This document shows, one piece after another, positions 31,636 to 42,631 of a DNA stretch of 64,000 bases. The stretch is taken from contig NZ_CP095552.1 in the NCBI RefSeq assembly GCF_023078355.1, forward strand, positions 2,480,001 through 2,544,000. Reading direction: 5' to 3'. Under the pieces are notes generated by a model. That model did no database searches, was not told where the DNA came from, and was given only the letters and a program-made list of their open reading frames with translations. Each line of letters starts with the position of its first letter. The first letter of the stretch is position 1. Both the position numbers and the translations under genes were made by a program. The stretch is from Gordonia hongkongensis. Lineage in GTDB: Bacteria > Actinomycetota > Actinomycetes > Mycobacteriales > Mycobacteriaceae.

Positions 31636-31678
31636 GCTGAGAATTCGGCCACTCGCACGGGGGGCTTCGTCCTGAGCC

Positions 31679-32218
31679 TCAGCGAATGCGCTGCGTCGGC
31701 GCGTCCGAGTCGGCCTCGGTCCCGCCGTCGTGGCGGTGCGAACGATCCTCGTGCACCGACCAGTCGTCGTCGGGTGCGCCCTTGTTCTGGTCGCGCCGGA
31801 CGAGGAAACGGCCGATCGCAGCGCCGATGAAGGCCGGGACGAAGACGAGCAGTGCGGTGAACGACGCCCCGGCGATGAGCTCGATGAACAGGCTGGCCTG
31901 CCCGATGCCGGCCAGGACGACCGTGCCGAGGATCCAGGAGATCAGCCCGGCGAGGACGCCGGCGAGGACACCGGCCTGTAGCCAGCGGACGGTCAGATCC
32001 TCGTAGTCATCGGGATCCGGGTTGGCGCGGGCGTCGCGGATGCCGTCGTAACCACCCCACACCAGGGCGATGAGTACGACGACCGCGATCGCGATGGTGC
32101 GCCAGATCGTCGAGTTCAGCGGCGCCTGCACCACGGCGAATCCCAGCAAGACGCGGGCGAGGACGTGAACTGCGGTCATCGTCAGACCGCGCACCAACCA
32201 CGAAGACATGCGCGTCAT
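31679..32218 (-). CDS. Small integral membrane protein (B-4DMT family transporter-like)
   Basis: About 179 residues from ATG 32218; ATG 32209 and GTG 32248 are close alternatives. N-terminal SSWLVRGLTMTAVHVLARVLLG is typical of the B-4DMT family, and four hydrophobic helices are visible (about 10-30, 38-55, 80-105, 110-140), followed by a charged, histidine-rich C-terminal tail. M. tuberculosis Rv2536 sits in the same place next to pepQ. Function unknown. Transcribed divergently from pepQ; the 95-base gap must hold both promoters. Confidence 0.75.
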   Translation of the reverse strand: MTRMSSWLVRGLTMTAVHVLARVLLGFAVVQAPLNSTIWRTIAIAVVVLIALVWGGYDGIRDARANPDPDDYEDLTVRWLQAGVLAGVLAGLISWILGTVVLAGIGQASLFIELIAGASFTALLVFVPAFIGAAIGRFLVRRDQNKGAPDDDWSVHEDRSHRHDGGTEADSDAPTQRIR

Positions 32219-32313
32219 CTTACGCACGGGGGTGGTGACAGCGGACACACCCTGGTCGAAGTGGTCGGGTTTCGCGGGTCGGGCGGGTTCGCGGCTCGGG
32301 CGCCGGCCGTAGC

Positions 32314-33432
32314 GTGGCCAGGGTGCCGATCAACCATGACACCGCAGGCCGCCGCGCCCGGCTGCGTGCCGAACTGCGTACCGCGGACGACCCGGTCTCG
32401 TTCCTCGTCGTCTCCGACCTCGTCAACGTCCGCTACCTGACCGGGTTCACCGGCTCCAACGCCGCCGTGCTGATCGACGTCGACGATCCGGCCGGCGACC
32501 GGATCGCCACCGACGGCCGGTATCTCACCCAGGTCGCCGAACAGGTGCCCGACGTCGAGCCGATCATCGAACGCTCGGTGGCGCGTGCCCTCGTCGACCA
32601 CGCCCGGGCCGCCGGGGCGGGTCGCGTCGGCTTCGAGGCCGACACCGAGACCGTGGCCGGGCACCGAGCGCTGTCCGCGGCTGTCGGGGACTCCGGGATC
32701 GAACTCGTCAGCACGACCGGTGTCGTGCAGAACCTGCGCGCGGTCAAGGAACCGGGGGAGATCGAGCTGCTCCGGGCGGCGTGCGCGATCGGGGATGCGG
32801 CCCTGGCGCAGATCATCGCCGACGGCGTCCTGCGGGCCGGGACGACCGAGCGGCAGGTCGCGCGTGCGCTCGAGTGGGAGATGTATCGCCTCGGGGCCGA
32901 CGGGATCGCGTTCGAGACCATCGTGGCCGCCGGCCCGCACTCGGCGATCCCGCATCACCGGCCCACCCACACGGCTCTGGCGGACGGCGATCTGGTCAAG
33001 ATCGACTTCGGCTCGGTGGTCGGCGGGTATCACTCCGACATGACCAGGACCTTCGTCCTGAGGCGCGCGGCGTCGTGGCAGCGGGACCTCTACGAACTCG
33101 TCGCCACCGCACAGGCCGCCGGCCGCCGGGCCCTCACGCCCGGGGCCGACCTGCGGGCGGTCGACGCCGCGGCCCGCGACGTGATCGCCGACGCCGGCCA
33201 CGGCGAGAACTACGTGCACGGTCTCGGTCACGGAGTGGGACTGGAGATCCACGAAGCGCCGGGAATCGGCAAACTCGCGGCGGGTACACTGCCATGCGGT
33301 GCTGCGGTCACCGTGGAGCCCGGTGTCTACCTACCCGGATGGGGTGGGGTCCGGATCGAGGACACATTGGTGGTCACCGACGGCGACCCCGACCTGCTGA
33401 CCGCCACCGACAAGACATTCACCGTCATCTGA
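32314..33432 (+). CDS. pepQ: M24-family aminopeptidase/Xaa-Pro dipeptidase
   Basis: 372 residues from GTG 32314 (GTG 32323 also possible). N-terminal creatinase-like domain (VSDLVNVRYLTGFTGSNAAVLI) then the pita-bread catalytic domain. Dinuclear metal ligands: the two aspartates in KIDFGSVVGGYHSDMTRTF, the histidine in VHGLGHGVGLEIHE, and glutamates in TVEPGVYLPG and VRIEDTLVV. Cleaves N-terminal residues adjoining proline, in the cytoplasm. Lies directly before efp, as in corynebacteria and mycobacteria; the pairing may reflect recycling of proline peptides. Confidence 0.93.
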   Translation: MARVPINHDTAGRRARLRAELRTADDPVSFLVVSDLVNVRYLTGFTGSNAAVLIDVDDPAGDRIATDGRYLTQVAEQVPDVEPIIERSVARALVDHARAAGAGRVGFEADTETVAGHRALSAAVGDSGIELVSTTGVVQNLRAVKEPGEIELLRAACAIGDAALAQIIADGVLRAGTTERQVARALEWEMYRLGADGIAFETIVAAGPHSAIPHHRPTHTALADGDLVKIDFGSVVGGYHSDMTRTFVLRRAASWQRDLYELVATAQAAGRRALTPGADLRAVDAAARDVIADAGHGENYVHGLGHGVGLEIHEAPGIGKLAAGTLPCGAAVTVEPGVYLPGWGGVRIEDTLVVTDGDPDLLTATDKTFTVI

Positions 33433-33453
33433 CTGCAAGGGAACGAAAACCAC

Positions 33454-34017
33454 ATGGCATCCACCGCCGACTTCAAGAACGGCCTCGTGCTGCGCATGGA
33501 CGACCAGCTCTGGCAGATCATGGAGTTCCAGCACGTCAAGCCGGGCAAGGGCCCCGCGTTCGTGCGCACCAAGATCAAGAACGTGCTGAGCGGCAAGACC
33601 GTCGACAAGACCTTCAACGCGGGCGTCAAGGTCGAGACCGCGACCGTCGACCGTCGAGACATGACCTTCCTCTACAACGACGGCACCGACTACGTGTTCA
33701 TGGACGCGCAGGACTACGAGCAGTTCTCCCTGCCGCCGGCCACCGTCGGCGACGGCGCCCGCTTCCTGCTGGAGAACATGACCGTGCAGGTCTCGCTGAA
33801 CGAGGGCAACCCGTTGTTCGTCGAACTGCCGGTCACGGTGGAGCTGATCGTCGCCCAGACCGATCCCGGACTCCAGGGCGACCGTTCCACCGGCGGCACC
33901 AAGCCCGCCACGCTCGAGACCGGCGCCGAGATCCAGGTTCCGCTGTTCATCAACACCGGTGACAAGCTCAAGGTCGATTCGCGCGACGGCAGCTATCTCG
34001 GCCGCGTCAACTCCTGA
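33454..34017 (+). CDS. efp: Elongation factor P
   Basis: 187 residues, ATG 33454 preceded by AAGGGAACG. Three-domain EF-P: the KOW-like N-terminal domain has the tip lysine K32 in [14 protein letters not shown], the middle OB domain has [12 protein letters not shown], and the C-terminal OB domain ends with [10 protein letters not shown]. It rescues ribosomes stalled at polyproline. Three bases separate it from nusB. MltG encoded in this window is proline-rich and a plausible client. Confidence 0.97.
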   Translation: MASTADFKNGLVLRMDDQLWQIMEFQHVKPGKGPAFVRTKIKNVLSGKTVDKTFNAGVKVETATVDRRDMTFLYNDGTDYVFMDAQDYEQFSLPPATVGDGARFLLENMTVQVSLNEGNPLFVELPVTVELIVAQTDPGLQGDRSTGGTKPATLETGAEIQVPLFINTGDKLKVDSRDGSYLGRVNS

Positions 34018-34020
34018 CCT

Positions 34021-34506
34021 GTGAAACAACCCGGAACCCGACACAAGGCGCGGCGGCGCGCGGTGGACCTTCTCTTCGAGGCCGAGGCCAAGAAGGTCAG
34101 TCCCGCGCAGCTCGTCGCCGAACGTCGTGAATACGTCCGCTCGGACGAGAGCGTCGGCTCGATCCACGACTACACCGCGACCGTGATCCAGGGACTCGCC
34201 GAGGACCAGGGTCAGGTCGACGCGGTCATCTCGTCGTATCTGCGCGACTGGACCCTCGAACGCCTCCCAGCCGTCGACCGCGCCATCATGCGACTGGCGA
34301 CGTGGGAGCTGTTCAACTCTCTCGACGTCGACACGATCGTCGTCGTCGACGAGGCGGTCGAACTCGCCAAAGAACTTTCGACCGACGACTCGCCGGCCTT
34401 CGTGAACGGCGTGCTGGCCAAGATCGCCGAGCTCGCGCCGCAGGTCCGCGCAGCCGCTTCCGCCGAACCCGGTGGGGCCGCACCCGGACGGCCGGAGCCC
34501 AACTGA
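34021..34506 (+). CDS. nusB: Transcription antitermination protein NusB
   Basis: 161 residues, GTG 34021. All-helical NusB fold with the N-terminal [20 protein letters not shown] and the C-terminal [19 protein letters not shown] and [18 protein letters not shown]. Binds boxA RNA with NusE in rRNA antitermination. The C-terminus has an alanine/proline-rich tail. Followed after 118 bases by pyrR. Confidence 0.95.
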   Translation: MKQPGTRHKARRRAVDLLFEAEAKKVSPAQLVAERREYVRSDESVGSIHDYTATVIQGLAEDQGQVDAVISSYLRDWTLERLPAVDRAIMRLATWELFNSLDVDTIVVVDEAVELAKELSTDDSPAFVNGVLAKIAELAPQVRAAASAEPGGAAPGRPEPN

Positions 34507-34590
34507 TCCGCACCGGGTGTGGCGTACGTCGCGGGAATTCGTCGGCGTCGCCGCCCGGTGTAGAGTGTCGCGAGACAGACATCCTTTAAC

Positions 34591-34620
34591 GATCCGTCCT
34601 GCGAGGCGGAGAAGGAGGTC
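34591..34620 (+). promoter_or_regulatory. PyrR-binding RNA element overlapping the pyrR ribosome-binding site
   Basis: A 5-bp stem CCGTC (34594-34598) with GGCGG (34605-34609) displays the hexaloop CTGCGA, which fits the PyrR consensus CNGNGA. It is followed by a purine-rich bulge GAGAA and by AGGAGG (34613-34618), the ribosome-binding site six bases before the TTG start. UMP-bound PyrR would therefore block translation of the operon, as described for mycobacteria. A possible -10 box TAGAGT is at 34561. Confidence 0.75.
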
Positions 34621-34624
34621 GGCC

Positions 34625-35209
34625 TTGGCCAGCCCCGCTCCCAGGGTGCTGCTCGATGCCGCTGACGTGTCGCGCACGATTGCCCGTGTCGCACACCAGG
34701 TCATCGAGAAGACTGCTCTGGACTCGCCCGACGCACCTCGCGTCGTCCTCATCGGAATCCCCACTCGCGGAACATCTCTCGCCACCCGGCTGGGTGCCAA
34801 GATCAGCGAGTTCGCAGGCGTCGACGTGCCGGTGGGATATCTCGACATCACGCTCTACCGCGATGATCTGCGCGGCAAGCCGCACCGCCCGCTCGAGCGG
34901 ACGATGGTGCCGGCCGGTGGCGTCGACAGCGCCATCGTGATCCTCGTCGACGATGTCCTCTACTCCGGACGGACGGTCCGTGCCGCGCTCGACGCACTGC
35001 GCGATCTCGGTCGTCCCGCGGCCGTGCAACTCGCGGTCCTCGTCGACCGTGGCCATCGCGAACTCCCGTTGCGCGCAGACTATGTCGGCAAGAACATCCC
35101 GACGGCCCGCGACGAACAGGTCTCGGTCCATCTCGTCGAACACGACGGCATCGACGAGGTCGTCCTCGCCTCGGCGTCGAGTTCGGTTGCCGCGGAGAGT
35201 GATTCATGA
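34625..35209 (+). CDS. pyrR: Bifunctional pyr operon regulator/uracil phosphoribosyltransferase
   Basis: 194 residues from TTG 34625, chosen for AGGAGG at the right spacing and for family length; no ATG or GTG fits as well, although GTG 34649 is in frame. Motifs: [30 protein letters not shown] and the PRPP loop [21 protein letters not shown]. Binds operon mRNA in response to UMP/UTP and has weak uracil phosphoribosyltransferase activity. Its stop overlaps pyrB (ATGA at 35206). Confidence 0.94.
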   Translation: MASPAPRVLLDAADVSRTIARVAHQVIEKTALDSPDAPRVVLIGIPTRGTSLATRLGAKISEFAGVDVPVGYLDITLYRDDLRGKPHRPLERTMVPAGGVDSAIVILVDDVLYSGRTVRAALDALRDLGRPAAVQLAVLVDRGHRELPLRADYVGKNIPTARDEQVSVHLVEHDGIDEVVLASASSSVAAESDS

Positions 35210-36159
35210 TGCGGCATCTGTTGTCGACGCAAGACCTCAGCCGTGACGATGCCACCGCCCTCCTCGACGACGCCGAGCGTTTCGAGCAGGCCCTGACCGG
35301 GCGTGAGGTGCGCAAACTGCCGACGCTGCGCGGTCGGACGGTGATGACCGTGTTCTATGAGAACTCCACCCGCACCCGGGTCTCCTTCGAAGTCGCGGGC
35401 AAGTGGATGAGTGCCGACGTCATCAACGTCAGTGCCTCGAGTTCCTCTGCGGGCAAAGGGGAGTCGTTGCGCGACACGGCCAAGACCCTGCACGCGGCGG
35501 GCGCCGACGCGCTGATCGTCCGGCATCCGGCGTCGGGCGCGCCGGCCCAGATCGCCGACTGGACGACCACGCCCGACGGTGACGGTCCCGCGGTGATCAA
35601 CGCCGGCGACGGAACGCACGAGCATCCCACGCAGGCGCTCCTCGACGCGCTGACCCTGCGACAGCGGCTCGGTTCGCTCGAGGGCAGGCGGATCGCGATC
35701 GTCGGCGACATCATCCACTCCCGCGTCGCGCGGTCGAACGCCCACCTGCTCTCGACGCTCGGCGCCGAGGTCGTCCTGGTGGCGCCCCCGACGCTGCTGC
35801 CGGTCGGGGTGGACCAGTGGCCGGTGAGCGTCTCGGGAAGTCTCGACGCCGAACTGCCGGCCGTCGACGCCGTCATGATGCTCCGCGTCCAGGCCGAACG
35901 CATGAACGGCGGCTTCTTCCCGAGTGCCCGCGAGTACTCGGTCCGCTTCGGGCTCAACGATCGTCGGATGGCGTTGCTGGCCGACGATGCCGTGGTCCTG
36001 CATCCCGGACCGATGTTGCGCGGCATGGAGATCGGCTACTCGGTGGCCGACTCGCCGAAGGCGACCGTTCTCGAACAGGTCCGCAACGGCGTGCACGTCC
36101 GCATGGCGGTCCTGTTCCGGCTGCTCGTCGGCTCCGATTCCGCGGGAGCGCACCTGTGA
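35206..36159 (+). CDS. pyrB: Aspartate carbamoyltransferase catalytic subunit
   Basis: 317 residues; ATG 35206 overlaps pyrR (a second ATG is at 35209). Carbamoyl-phosphate-binding [19 protein letters not shown], the lysine loop [29 protein letters not shown] and LHPGPMLRG are present. No pyrI regulatory subunit gene is adjacent. Forms carbamoyl-aspartate in UMP synthesis, in an operon with pyrR, pyrC, carA, carB and pyrF. Confidence 0.97.
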   Translation: MMRHLLSTQDLSRDDATALLDDAERFEQALTGREVRKLPTLRGRTVMTVFYENSTRTRVSFEVAGKWMSADVINVSASSSSAGKGESLRDTAKTLHAAGADALIVRHPASGAPAQIADWTTTPDGDGPAVINAGDGTHEHPTQALLDALTLRQRLGSLEGRRIAIVGDIIHSRVARSNAHLLSTLGAEVVLVAPPTLLPVGVDQWPVSVSGSLDAELPAVDAVMMLRVQAERMNGGFFPSAREYSVRFGLNDRRMALLADDAVVLHPGPMLRGMEIGYSVADSPKATVLEQVRNGVHVRMAVLFRLLVGSDSAGAHL

Positions 36160-36190
36160 CCGCCCACGACATCGTGTCAGGAGATGTGAA

Positions 36191-37498
36191 GTGACCGCCC
36201 GCACCGGATCCGTTCTTCTCCGCGCCGTTCGTCCATACGGCGAGGGTGACCCGATCGACGTCCTCTTAGTCGACGGCGTCATCAGCGAGATGGGTTCCGC
36301 GGTCACCGCGCCCGACGGCACCGAGACGATCGACGGCAAGGGCGGCGTGCTGCTGCCGGGGTTCGTCGACCTCCACACCCACCTGCGGGAGCCGGGCCGC
36401 GAGGACACCGAGACCATCCGGTCGGGTTCGGCAGCCGCCGCGCTCGGCGGTTACACCGCGGTCTTCGCGATGGCCAACACCAGCCCGGTGGCCGACAACT
36501 CGACCGTCACCGACAACGTGTGGCGGTCCGGGCGCGAGGTCGGACTCGTCGACGTGTACCCGGTCGGCGCCGTGACCGTGGGTCTGGCCGGCAAGCAGCT
36601 CGCCGAGATGGGCATGATGGCCGCCGGTGCCGCCGGCGTCCGGATGTTCAGCGACGACGGCAAGTGCGTCGACGATCCGCTCCTGATGCGCCGCGCGCTC
36701 GAGTACGCGACCGGGCTCGGCGTCCTCATCGCCCAGCACGCCGAGGAGCCGCGACTGACCGTCGGAGCCGTTGCCAACGAGGGGCCCACGGCCTCGCGCC
36801 TCGGCCTGGCGGGCTGGCCGCGGGCGGCCGAGGAGTCGATCGTGATCCGCGACGCCCTGCTCGCGCGCGACGCGGGTGCGCGCATCCACATCTGCCACGC
36901 CTCGACCGAGGGCACCGTCGAACTTCTCCGCTGGGCGAAGGACCAGGGGATCGCGATCACCGCCGAGGTGACCCCGCATCACCTGCTGCTCGACGACTCC
37001 CGGCTCGAGACGTACGACCCGGTCAACAAGGTGAATCCGCCGCTGCGCGAGGTCCGCGACAAAGAGGCGTTGCGACAGGCGCTGGCCGAGGGGATCGTCG
37101 ACTGTGTGGCCACCGACCACGCCCCGCACGCCGCGCAGGAGAAGTGCTGCGAGTTCGCCCAGGCCAAGCCCGGGATGCTCGGCCTGCAGACCGCCCTGCC
37201 GATCATCGTCGAGACCCTCGTCAAGCCCGGCCTGCTCGACTGGCGCGGCGTCGCGCGAGTGATGAGCGAGCGGCCCGCGCAGATTGTCGAACTCACCGAT
37301 CAGGGTCGTCCGATCGAGGTCGGCGAGCCGGCGAACCTGGCCGTCGTCGACCCGGACACGTCCTGGGTGGTGCACGGTCCCGAGCTGGCGAGCTTGTCGG
37401 CCAACACCCCGTTCGAGTCGATGACCATGCCCGCCACCGTCACCGCGACGGTGCTGCGCGGCGTGGTGACGGCCCACGACGGGCAGGTGACCCGATGA
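36191..37498 (+). CDS. pyrC: Dihydroorotase
   Basis: 435 residues from GTG 36191 with CAGGAG seven bases upstream. Amidohydrolase metal site [28 protein letters not shown], the histidines in HICHASTEG and [11 protein letters not shown], and the aspartate in [14 protein letters not shown]. Class I dihydroorotase, closing carbamoyl-aspartate to dihydroorotate. It overlaps the next gene by four bases. Confidence 0.96.
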   Translation: MTARTGSVLLRAVRPYGEGDPIDVLLVDGVISEMGSAVTAPDGTETIDGKGGVLLPGFVDLHTHLREPGREDTETIRSGSAAAALGGYTAVFAMANTSPVADNSTVTDNVWRSGREVGLVDVYPVGAVTVGLAGKQLAEMGMMAAGAAGVRMFSDDGKCVDDPLLMRRALEYATGLGVLIAQHAEEPRLTVGAVANEGPTASRLGLAGWPRAAEESIVIRDALLARDAGARIHICHASTEGTVELLRWAKDQGIAITAEVTPHHLLLDDSRLETYDPVNKVNPPLREVRDKEALRQALAEGIVDCVATDHAPHAAQEKCCEFAQAKPGMLGLQTALPIIVETLVKPGLLDWRGVARVMSERPAQIVELTDQGRPIEVGEPANLAVVDPDTSWVVHGPELASLSANTPFESMTMPATVTATVLRGVVTAHDGQVTR

Positions 37499-38130
37499 CC
37501 GCGAGACCCAGGCGTGGACTGGTACCGGCGATCCTCGCGGTGCTGGTGGTCGCCTCGGTGCTCGCGTCGCTGCTCGGATACGGCAAAATCGTCTTCAACG
37601 CCTGGTTCATCGGCGTGGTCGCACTGCTCGCCCTCGGGGTGGCGTCGGTGTTCTACCTGCTGGCGACCGGGAATCGGAAGAAGACCGCGGCGCAGGCCGA
37701 CGTGATCGGCACGCTGCCGACGATCCCCACCGAGCCGGGCGCGGTACTCAGAGGTCCAGATACCGGCCTCTACCTCGGCAGCACCATCGCGCCGAGCTGG
37801 CAGAACCGGGTGACCGTCGGTGACATCGGCGACCGGGCGTCCTCGGTGCTGACCGAGTTCGAGACGGGCATCCTCATCGCGCGTCAGGGAGCCAGTGACC
37901 TCTGGATTCCCCGGGAATCGATCACCGCGGTCCGGACCGAACGCGGCATCGCGGGCAAGGTGATGACCGCCGACGGCGTCCTCGCCATCCGCTGGGTCCT
38001 GCCCAGCGGCACCGAGATCGACTCCGGGGTGCGCGCCGACGACAAAACGATCTACCCCGGCTGGGTGAGCGCCTTCGCCGGGACGCATGACAGCGGACAC
38101 GGGCCACAGGGACAAGGGGCACAGGAATGA
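37495..38130 (+). CDS. Membrane protein of unknown function in the pyr operon (Rv1382-like)
   Basis: 211 residues. Two transmembrane helices at about 8-28 and 35-58 ([40 protein letters not shown]), then a soluble beta-rich domain ([51 protein letters not shown]) reminiscent of PH-like domains, and a hydrophilic tail. Start and stop both overlap neighbours (ATGA), so it is made together with PyrC and CarA. The same gene stands between pyrC and carA in mycobacteria. No known role in pyrimidine synthesis. Confidence 0.8.
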   Translation: MTARPRRGLVPAILAVLVVASVLASLLGYGKIVFNAWFIGVVALLALGVASVFYLLATGNRKKTAAQADVIGTLPTIPTEPGAVLRGPDTGLYLGSTIAPSWQNRVTVGDIGDRASSVLTEFETGILIARQGASDLWIPRESITAVRTERGIAGKVMTADGVLAIRWVLPSGTEIDSGVRADDKTIYPGWVSAFAGTHDSGHGPQGQGAQE

Positions 38131-39296
38131 ACACAGCGGTCTTGGTGCTGGAGAACGGCCAGGTGTTCACCGGCCGGAGCTTCGGCGCAGTCGGCGAGAC
38201 CCTTGGCGAGGCGGTGTTCTGCACCGCGATGACCGGCTATCAGGAAACCCTGACCGATCCGAGCTACCACCGGCAGATCGTGGTCGCCACGGCGCCGCAG
38301 ATCGGCAACACCGGCTGGAACACCGAGGACGGCGAGAGCACGGGCAGCGCCGGGAGCACCGGCGTCGACGGTGACTCGGGCAAGATCTGGGTCGCGGGGT
38401 ATGCGGTTCGCAACCCCACCCGACGCGTCTCCAACTGGCGCGCGACGACCTCCCTCGCAGAGGAGCTGGACCGTCAGGGCATCGTCGGGATCGGCGGTAT
38501 CGACACCCGCACCGTGGTGCGCATCCTCCGCGACCACGGGTCGATGAAGGCCGGGATCTTCTCCGGCCCGGCGCTCGCCGACACCGACGAACTCGTCGCC
38601 CGCGTGCGCAACCAGCCGGACATGAAGGGCGCCCGGCTGGCCGACGAGGTCACCACCGACAGCGGTTACGTGGTCGAACCCCTCGACCAGCACCGGTTCA
38701 CGGTGGCCGCCATCGACCTGGGCATCAAGACCAACACGCCGCGGATGTTCGCCGAACGCGGCGTCCGCACCCACGTGCTGCCCGCGACCGTCGCGCTCGA
38801 CGCCATCGCCGACCTCAAGCCCGACGGGGTGTTCCTCTCGAACGGTCCCGGCGACCCGGCCACGGCCGACGACATCGTCGAACTCACCCGCGGGGTGCTC
38901 GGCCAGGACATCCCGCTGTTCGGCATCTGCTTCGGCAATCAGATCCTGGGCCGCGCGCTCGGCCGGTCGACCTACAAGATGAAGTTCGGCCACCGGGGCA
39001 TCAACATCCCGGTCGTCGACCACGCCACCGGCAAGGTCTCGATCACCTCGCAGAACCACGGCTTCGCGCTCGAAGGCGAGGCGGGCGAGGAGTTCGACTC
39101 CGACTTCGGCCGCGCCCGGGTCAGCCATGTCTGCGCCAACGACGGCACCGTGGAGGGCGTCGAGCTGCTCTCCGGCCGCGCCTACTCGGTGCAGTACCAC
39201 CCCGAGGCGGCCGCCGGTCCCCACGACGCCGCCTACCTGTTCGACAAGTTCGTCACCCTGCTCGAAGGGGACAAGTCCCAAGGAGCGAGTGCCTGA
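38127..39296 (+). CDS. carA: Carbamoyl-phosphate synthase small (glutaminase) subunit
   Basis: 389 residues. N-terminal CarA domain ([21 protein letters not shown]) and C-terminal class I glutamine amidotransferase with nucleophile in [13 protein letters not shown] and the histidine and glutamate in [15 protein letters not shown]. An acidic serine/glycine-rich insertion ([19 protein letters not shown]) interrupts the N-terminal domain near residues 69-87 where relatives have a shorter loop. ATG 38127 overlaps the membrane protein gene; its stop overlaps carB by one base. Confidence 0.96.
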   Translation: MNTAVLVLENGQVFTGRSFGAVGETLGEAVFCTAMTGYQETLTDPSYHRQIVVATAPQIGNTGWNTEDGESTGSAGSTGVDGDSGKIWVAGYAVRNPTRRVSNWRATTSLAEELDRQGIVGIGGIDTRTVVRILRDHGSMKAGIFSGPALADTDELVARVRNQPDMKGARLADEVTTDSGYVVEPLDQHRFTVAAIDLGIKTNTPRMFAERGVRTHVLPATVALDAIADLKPDGVFLSNGPGDPATADDIVELTRGVLGQDIPLFGICFGNQILGRALGRSTYKMKFGHRGINIPVVDHATGKVSITSQNHGFALEGEAGEEFDSDFGRARVSHVCANDGTVEGVELLSGRAYSVQYHPEAAAGPHDAAYLFDKFVTLLEGDKSQGASA

Positions 39297-42200
39297 TGCC
39301 GCGCCGCGAAGACATCAACCACGTCCTGGTCATCGGGTCCGGGCCGATCGTCATCGGTCAGGCCTGCGAGTTCGACTACTCCGGCACGCAGGCCTGCCGG
39401 GTCCTCAAAGCCGAGGGCCTACGGGTCAGCCTGGTCAACTCGAACCCGGCCACGATCATGACCGATCCGGAGTTCGCCGACGCCACCTACATCGAGCCGA
39501 TCACGGCCGAGTACGTGGAGAAGGTCATCGAGGCCGAGCGCGACGCCGGGCATCCCATCGACGCCGTGCTGGCCACCCTCGGCGGTCAGACCGCGTTGAA
39601 CACCGCTGTTGCACTGCACGATCGCGGCTCACTGGAGAAGTACGGCATCGAGCTGATCGGCGCCGACTTCGACGCCATCCAGCGCGGCGAGGACCGGCAG
39701 ATGTTCAAGGACATCGTCGAGAAGGTCGGCGGGGAGAGCGCCCGGTCCCGCGTCTGCCACACGATGGACGAGGTGCGGGACACCGTCGCCGAACTCGGGT
39801 TCCCGGTCGTCGTCCGGCCGTCGTTCACCATGGGCGGTCTCGGCTCGGGAATGGCCTACGACGACGAGGACCTCGACCGGATCGCGGGCGGCGGTCTCGC
39901 CGCCTCCCCGACGGCGAACGTCCTCATCGAGGAGTCGATCCTCGGGTGGAAGGAGTACGAGCTCGAGCTCATGCGCGACAACCGCGACAACGTGGTGGTC
40001 GTCTGCTCGATCGAGAACCTCGACCCGGTCGGCGTCCACACCGGCGACTCGGTGACCGTCGCCCCGGCGATGACGCTCACCGACCGCGAGTACCAGATCA
40101 TGCGCGACCTCTCCATCGACATCCTGCGCGAGGTCGGCGTCGACACCGGCGGCTGCAACATCCAGTTCGCCCAGGACCCACGCGACGGCCGCCTCGTCGT
40201 CATCGAGATGAACCCGCGCGTGTCGCGGTCGTCGGCGCTCGCGTCGAAGGCCACCGGCTTCCCGATCGCCAAGATCGCCGCGAAGCTCGCCATCGGGTAC
40301 AGCCTCGACGAGATCGTCAACGACATCACCAAGGAGACGCCGGCCTGTTTCGAGCCGACGCTCGACTACGTCGTGGTGAAGGCTCCGCGGTTCGCGTTCG
40401 AGAAGTTCCCGGGCGCCGACGACACGCTGACCACCACGATGAAGTCGGTGGGCGAGGCCATGAGCCTCGGTCGCAGCTTCGCCGAGGCACTCGGCAAGGT
40501 CATGCGGTCGCTGGAGACGAAGGCCGGCGGCTTCTGGGCCGAGCCCAACCGCCCCGACCCGGCGACGGTCGACCTGCCCGCCCTGCTCGAGGACATCAAG
40601 ACCCCGCGCGACGGCCGGTTGTACAAGCTGATGCTCGCCTTCGAGGCCGGCGCGACGATCCAGGACCTCTACGAGGCCACTGCGATCGATCCCTGGTTCC
40701 TCGCCGAGATCGGCGGGATCGCCGCGCTCGGAGTGGAGATCCGCGACGCCGACACGCTGGACGAGGCGTTGCTGCGCGAGGCCAAGTCCACCGGCTTTTC
40801 CGACCGTCAGATCGCCGCTCTGCGTTCGGATTTCGCCGACGAGGCGGCCGTTCGCGCCCACCGGATCGGGCTGGGCGTACGGCCGGTCTACAAGACCGTC
40901 GACACCTGCGCGGCCGAGTTCGAGGCGAAGACGCCGTACCACTACTCGAGCTACGAACTCGACGCCGGGGCGACCAGTGAGATCGCGCCCCAGACGGAGC
41001 GCCCCAAGGTCCTGATCCTCGGATCGGGCCCCAACCGCATCGGTCAGGGCATCGAGTTCGACTACTCGTGCGTGCACGCCGCACTGACCCTGTCGGACGC
41101 CGGATACGAGACCGTCATGGTCAACTGCAACCCGGAGACGGTGTCCACCGACTACGACACCGCCGACCGTCTCTACTTCGAGCCGCTGACGTTCGAGGAC
41201 GTCCTTGAGGTCTACCACGCCGAATCGGAGTCGGGCACCGTCGAAGGTGTCATCGTCCAGCTCGGCGGCCAGACGCCGCTCGGTCTCGCGCACCGTTTGG
41301 AGGAGGCCGGGGTGCCGATCGTCGGCACCAGCCCGGCGGCCATCGACCTCGCCGAGGATCGCGGCGAGTTCGGCAAGGTGCTGACCGCCGCCGGACTACC
41401 GGCCCCGGCGTTCGGTACCGCGACGAGCTTCGACGAGGCCCGCGACACCGCCGCCCGGATCGGGTACCCGGTGCTCGTCCGGCCGTCGTACGTCCTCGGT
41501 GGACGCGGCATGGAGATCGTCTACGACGAGAAGTCCCTGGAGGACTACATCTCTCGCGCGACCGAGCTGACCCCGGATCATCCGGTATTGGTCGACCGGT
41601 TCCTCGAAGACGCGGTGGAGATCGACGTCGACGCCCTCTGCGACGGCGACGAGGTCTACATCGGCGGCGTGATGGAACACATCGAAGAGGCCGGAATCCA
41701 CTCCGGTGACTCGGCGTGCGCGTTGCCGCCGGTCACTCTCGGCCGAGCCGACCTCGAGATGGTGCGGACCTCGACCGAGGCGCTGGCCAAGGGCATCGGC
41801 GTCAAGGGTCTGCTCAACGTCCAGTACGCGCTCAAGGACGACATCCTCTACGTGCTCGAGGCCAATCCGCGTGCGAGCCGGACGGTCCCGTTCGTCTCCA
41901 AGGCCACCGCGGTGCCCCTGGCCAAGGCGTGTGCGCGCGTCATGCTCGGCGCGACGATCGCCGATCTGCGGGAGCAGGGCATCCTGCCCGCCACCGGCGA
42001 CGGCGGAGAGGCTCCGGCGACGGCGCCGATCTCGGTGAAGGAAGCGGTCCTGCCGTTCAATCGGTTCCGTCGCCATGACGGCAGCGGGGTCGACAACCTG
42101 CTGAGCCCCGAGATGAAGTCGACCGGCGAGGTCATGGGCATCGACGCCGACTTCGGTCGCGCATTCGCCAAGTCGCAGACCGCCGCCTACGGCTCGCTCC

Positions 42201-42631
42201 CGACCAGCGGCAAGATCTTCGTGTCGGTGGCCAACAAGGACAAGCGGGCGCTGATCTTCCCCGTGAAGCACCTCGCCGACCTGGGGTTCGACATCCTGGC
42301 CACCGAGGGGACCGCGGACGTGTTGCGCCGCAACGGGATCAAGTGCGAGACGGTGCGCAAGCACTTCGAGGCCGCCGAGGGGCAGCGCACGATCGTCGAC
42401 ATCATCCGCGCCGGCGAGGTGACGATGGTGATCAACACCCCGTATGGCAACTCGGGGCCCCGCGTCGACGGCTACGAGATCCGGAGCGCCGCGGTGTCGG
42501 TGAACATCCCGTGTATCACCACGGTGCAGGGTGCCTCGGCCGCCGTGCAGGGCATCGAGGCCGCGATGACCGGCGACATCGGGGTGCGGTCGCTGCAGAA
42601 CCGGCACGCCGACCTGGCCGGCCGCTCGTGA
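39296..42631 (+). CDS. carB: Carbamoyl-phosphate synthase large subunit
   Basis: 1111 residues. Two homologous ATP-grasp halves: the first with [20 protein letters not shown], the second beginning at [20 protein letters not shown]. Ammonia channel and allosteric MGS-like domain at the end ([37 protein letters not shown]). Uses ammonia from CarA and two ATP to make carbamoyl phosphate for pyrimidines and arginine. The stop overlaps pyrF (GTGA). Confidence 0.98.
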   Translation: MPRREDINHVLVIGSGPIVIGQACEFDYSGTQACRVLKAEGLRVSLVNSNPATIMTDPEFADATYIEPITAEYVEKVIEAERDAGHPIDAVLATLGGQTALNTAVALHDRGSLEKYGIELIGADFDAIQRGEDRQMFKDIVEKVGGESARSRVCHTMDEVRDTVAELGFPVVVRPSFTMGGLGSGMAYDDEDLDRIAGGGLAASPTANVLIEESILGWKEYELELMRDNRDNVVVVCSIENLDPVGVHTGDSVTVAPAMTLTDREYQIMRDLSIDILREVGVDTGGCNIQFAQDPRDGRLVVIEMNPRVSRSSALASKATGFPIAKIAAKLAIGYSLDEIVNDITKETPACFEPTLDYVVVKAPRFAFEKFPGADDTLTTTMKSVGEAMSLGRSFAEALGKVMRSLETKAGGFWAEPNRPDPATVDLPALLEDIKTPRDGRLYKLMLAFEAGATIQDLYEATAIDPWFLAEIGGIAALGVEIRDADTLDEALLREAKSTGFSDRQIAALRSDFADEAAVRAHRIGLGVRPVYKTVDTCAAEFEAKTPYHYSSYELDAGATSEIAPQTERPKVLILGSGPNRIGQGIEFDYSCVHAALTLSDAGYETVMVNCNPETVSTDYDTADRLYFEPLTFEDVLEVYHAESESGTVEGVIVQLGGQTPLGLAHRLEEAGVPIVGTSPAAIDLAEDRGEFGKVLTAAGLPAPAFGTATSFDEARDTAARIGYPVLVRPSYVLGGRGMEIVYDEKSLEDYISRATELTPDHPVLVDRFLEDAVEIDVDALCDGDEVYIGGVMEHIEEAGIHSGDSACALPPVTLGRADLEMVRTSTEALAKGIGVKGLLNVQYALKDDILYVLEANPRASRTVPFVSKATAVPLAKACARVMLGATIADLREQGILPATGDGGEAPATAPISVKEAVLPFNRFRRHDGSGVDNLLSPEMKSTGEVMGIDADFGRAFAKSQTAAYGSLPTSGKIFVSVANKDKRALIFPVKHLADLGFDILATEGTADVLRRNGIKCETVRKHFEAAEGQRTIVDIIRAGEVTMVINTPYGNSGPRVDGYEIRSAAVSVNIPCITTVQGASAAVQGIEAAMTGDIGVRSLQNRHADLAGRS

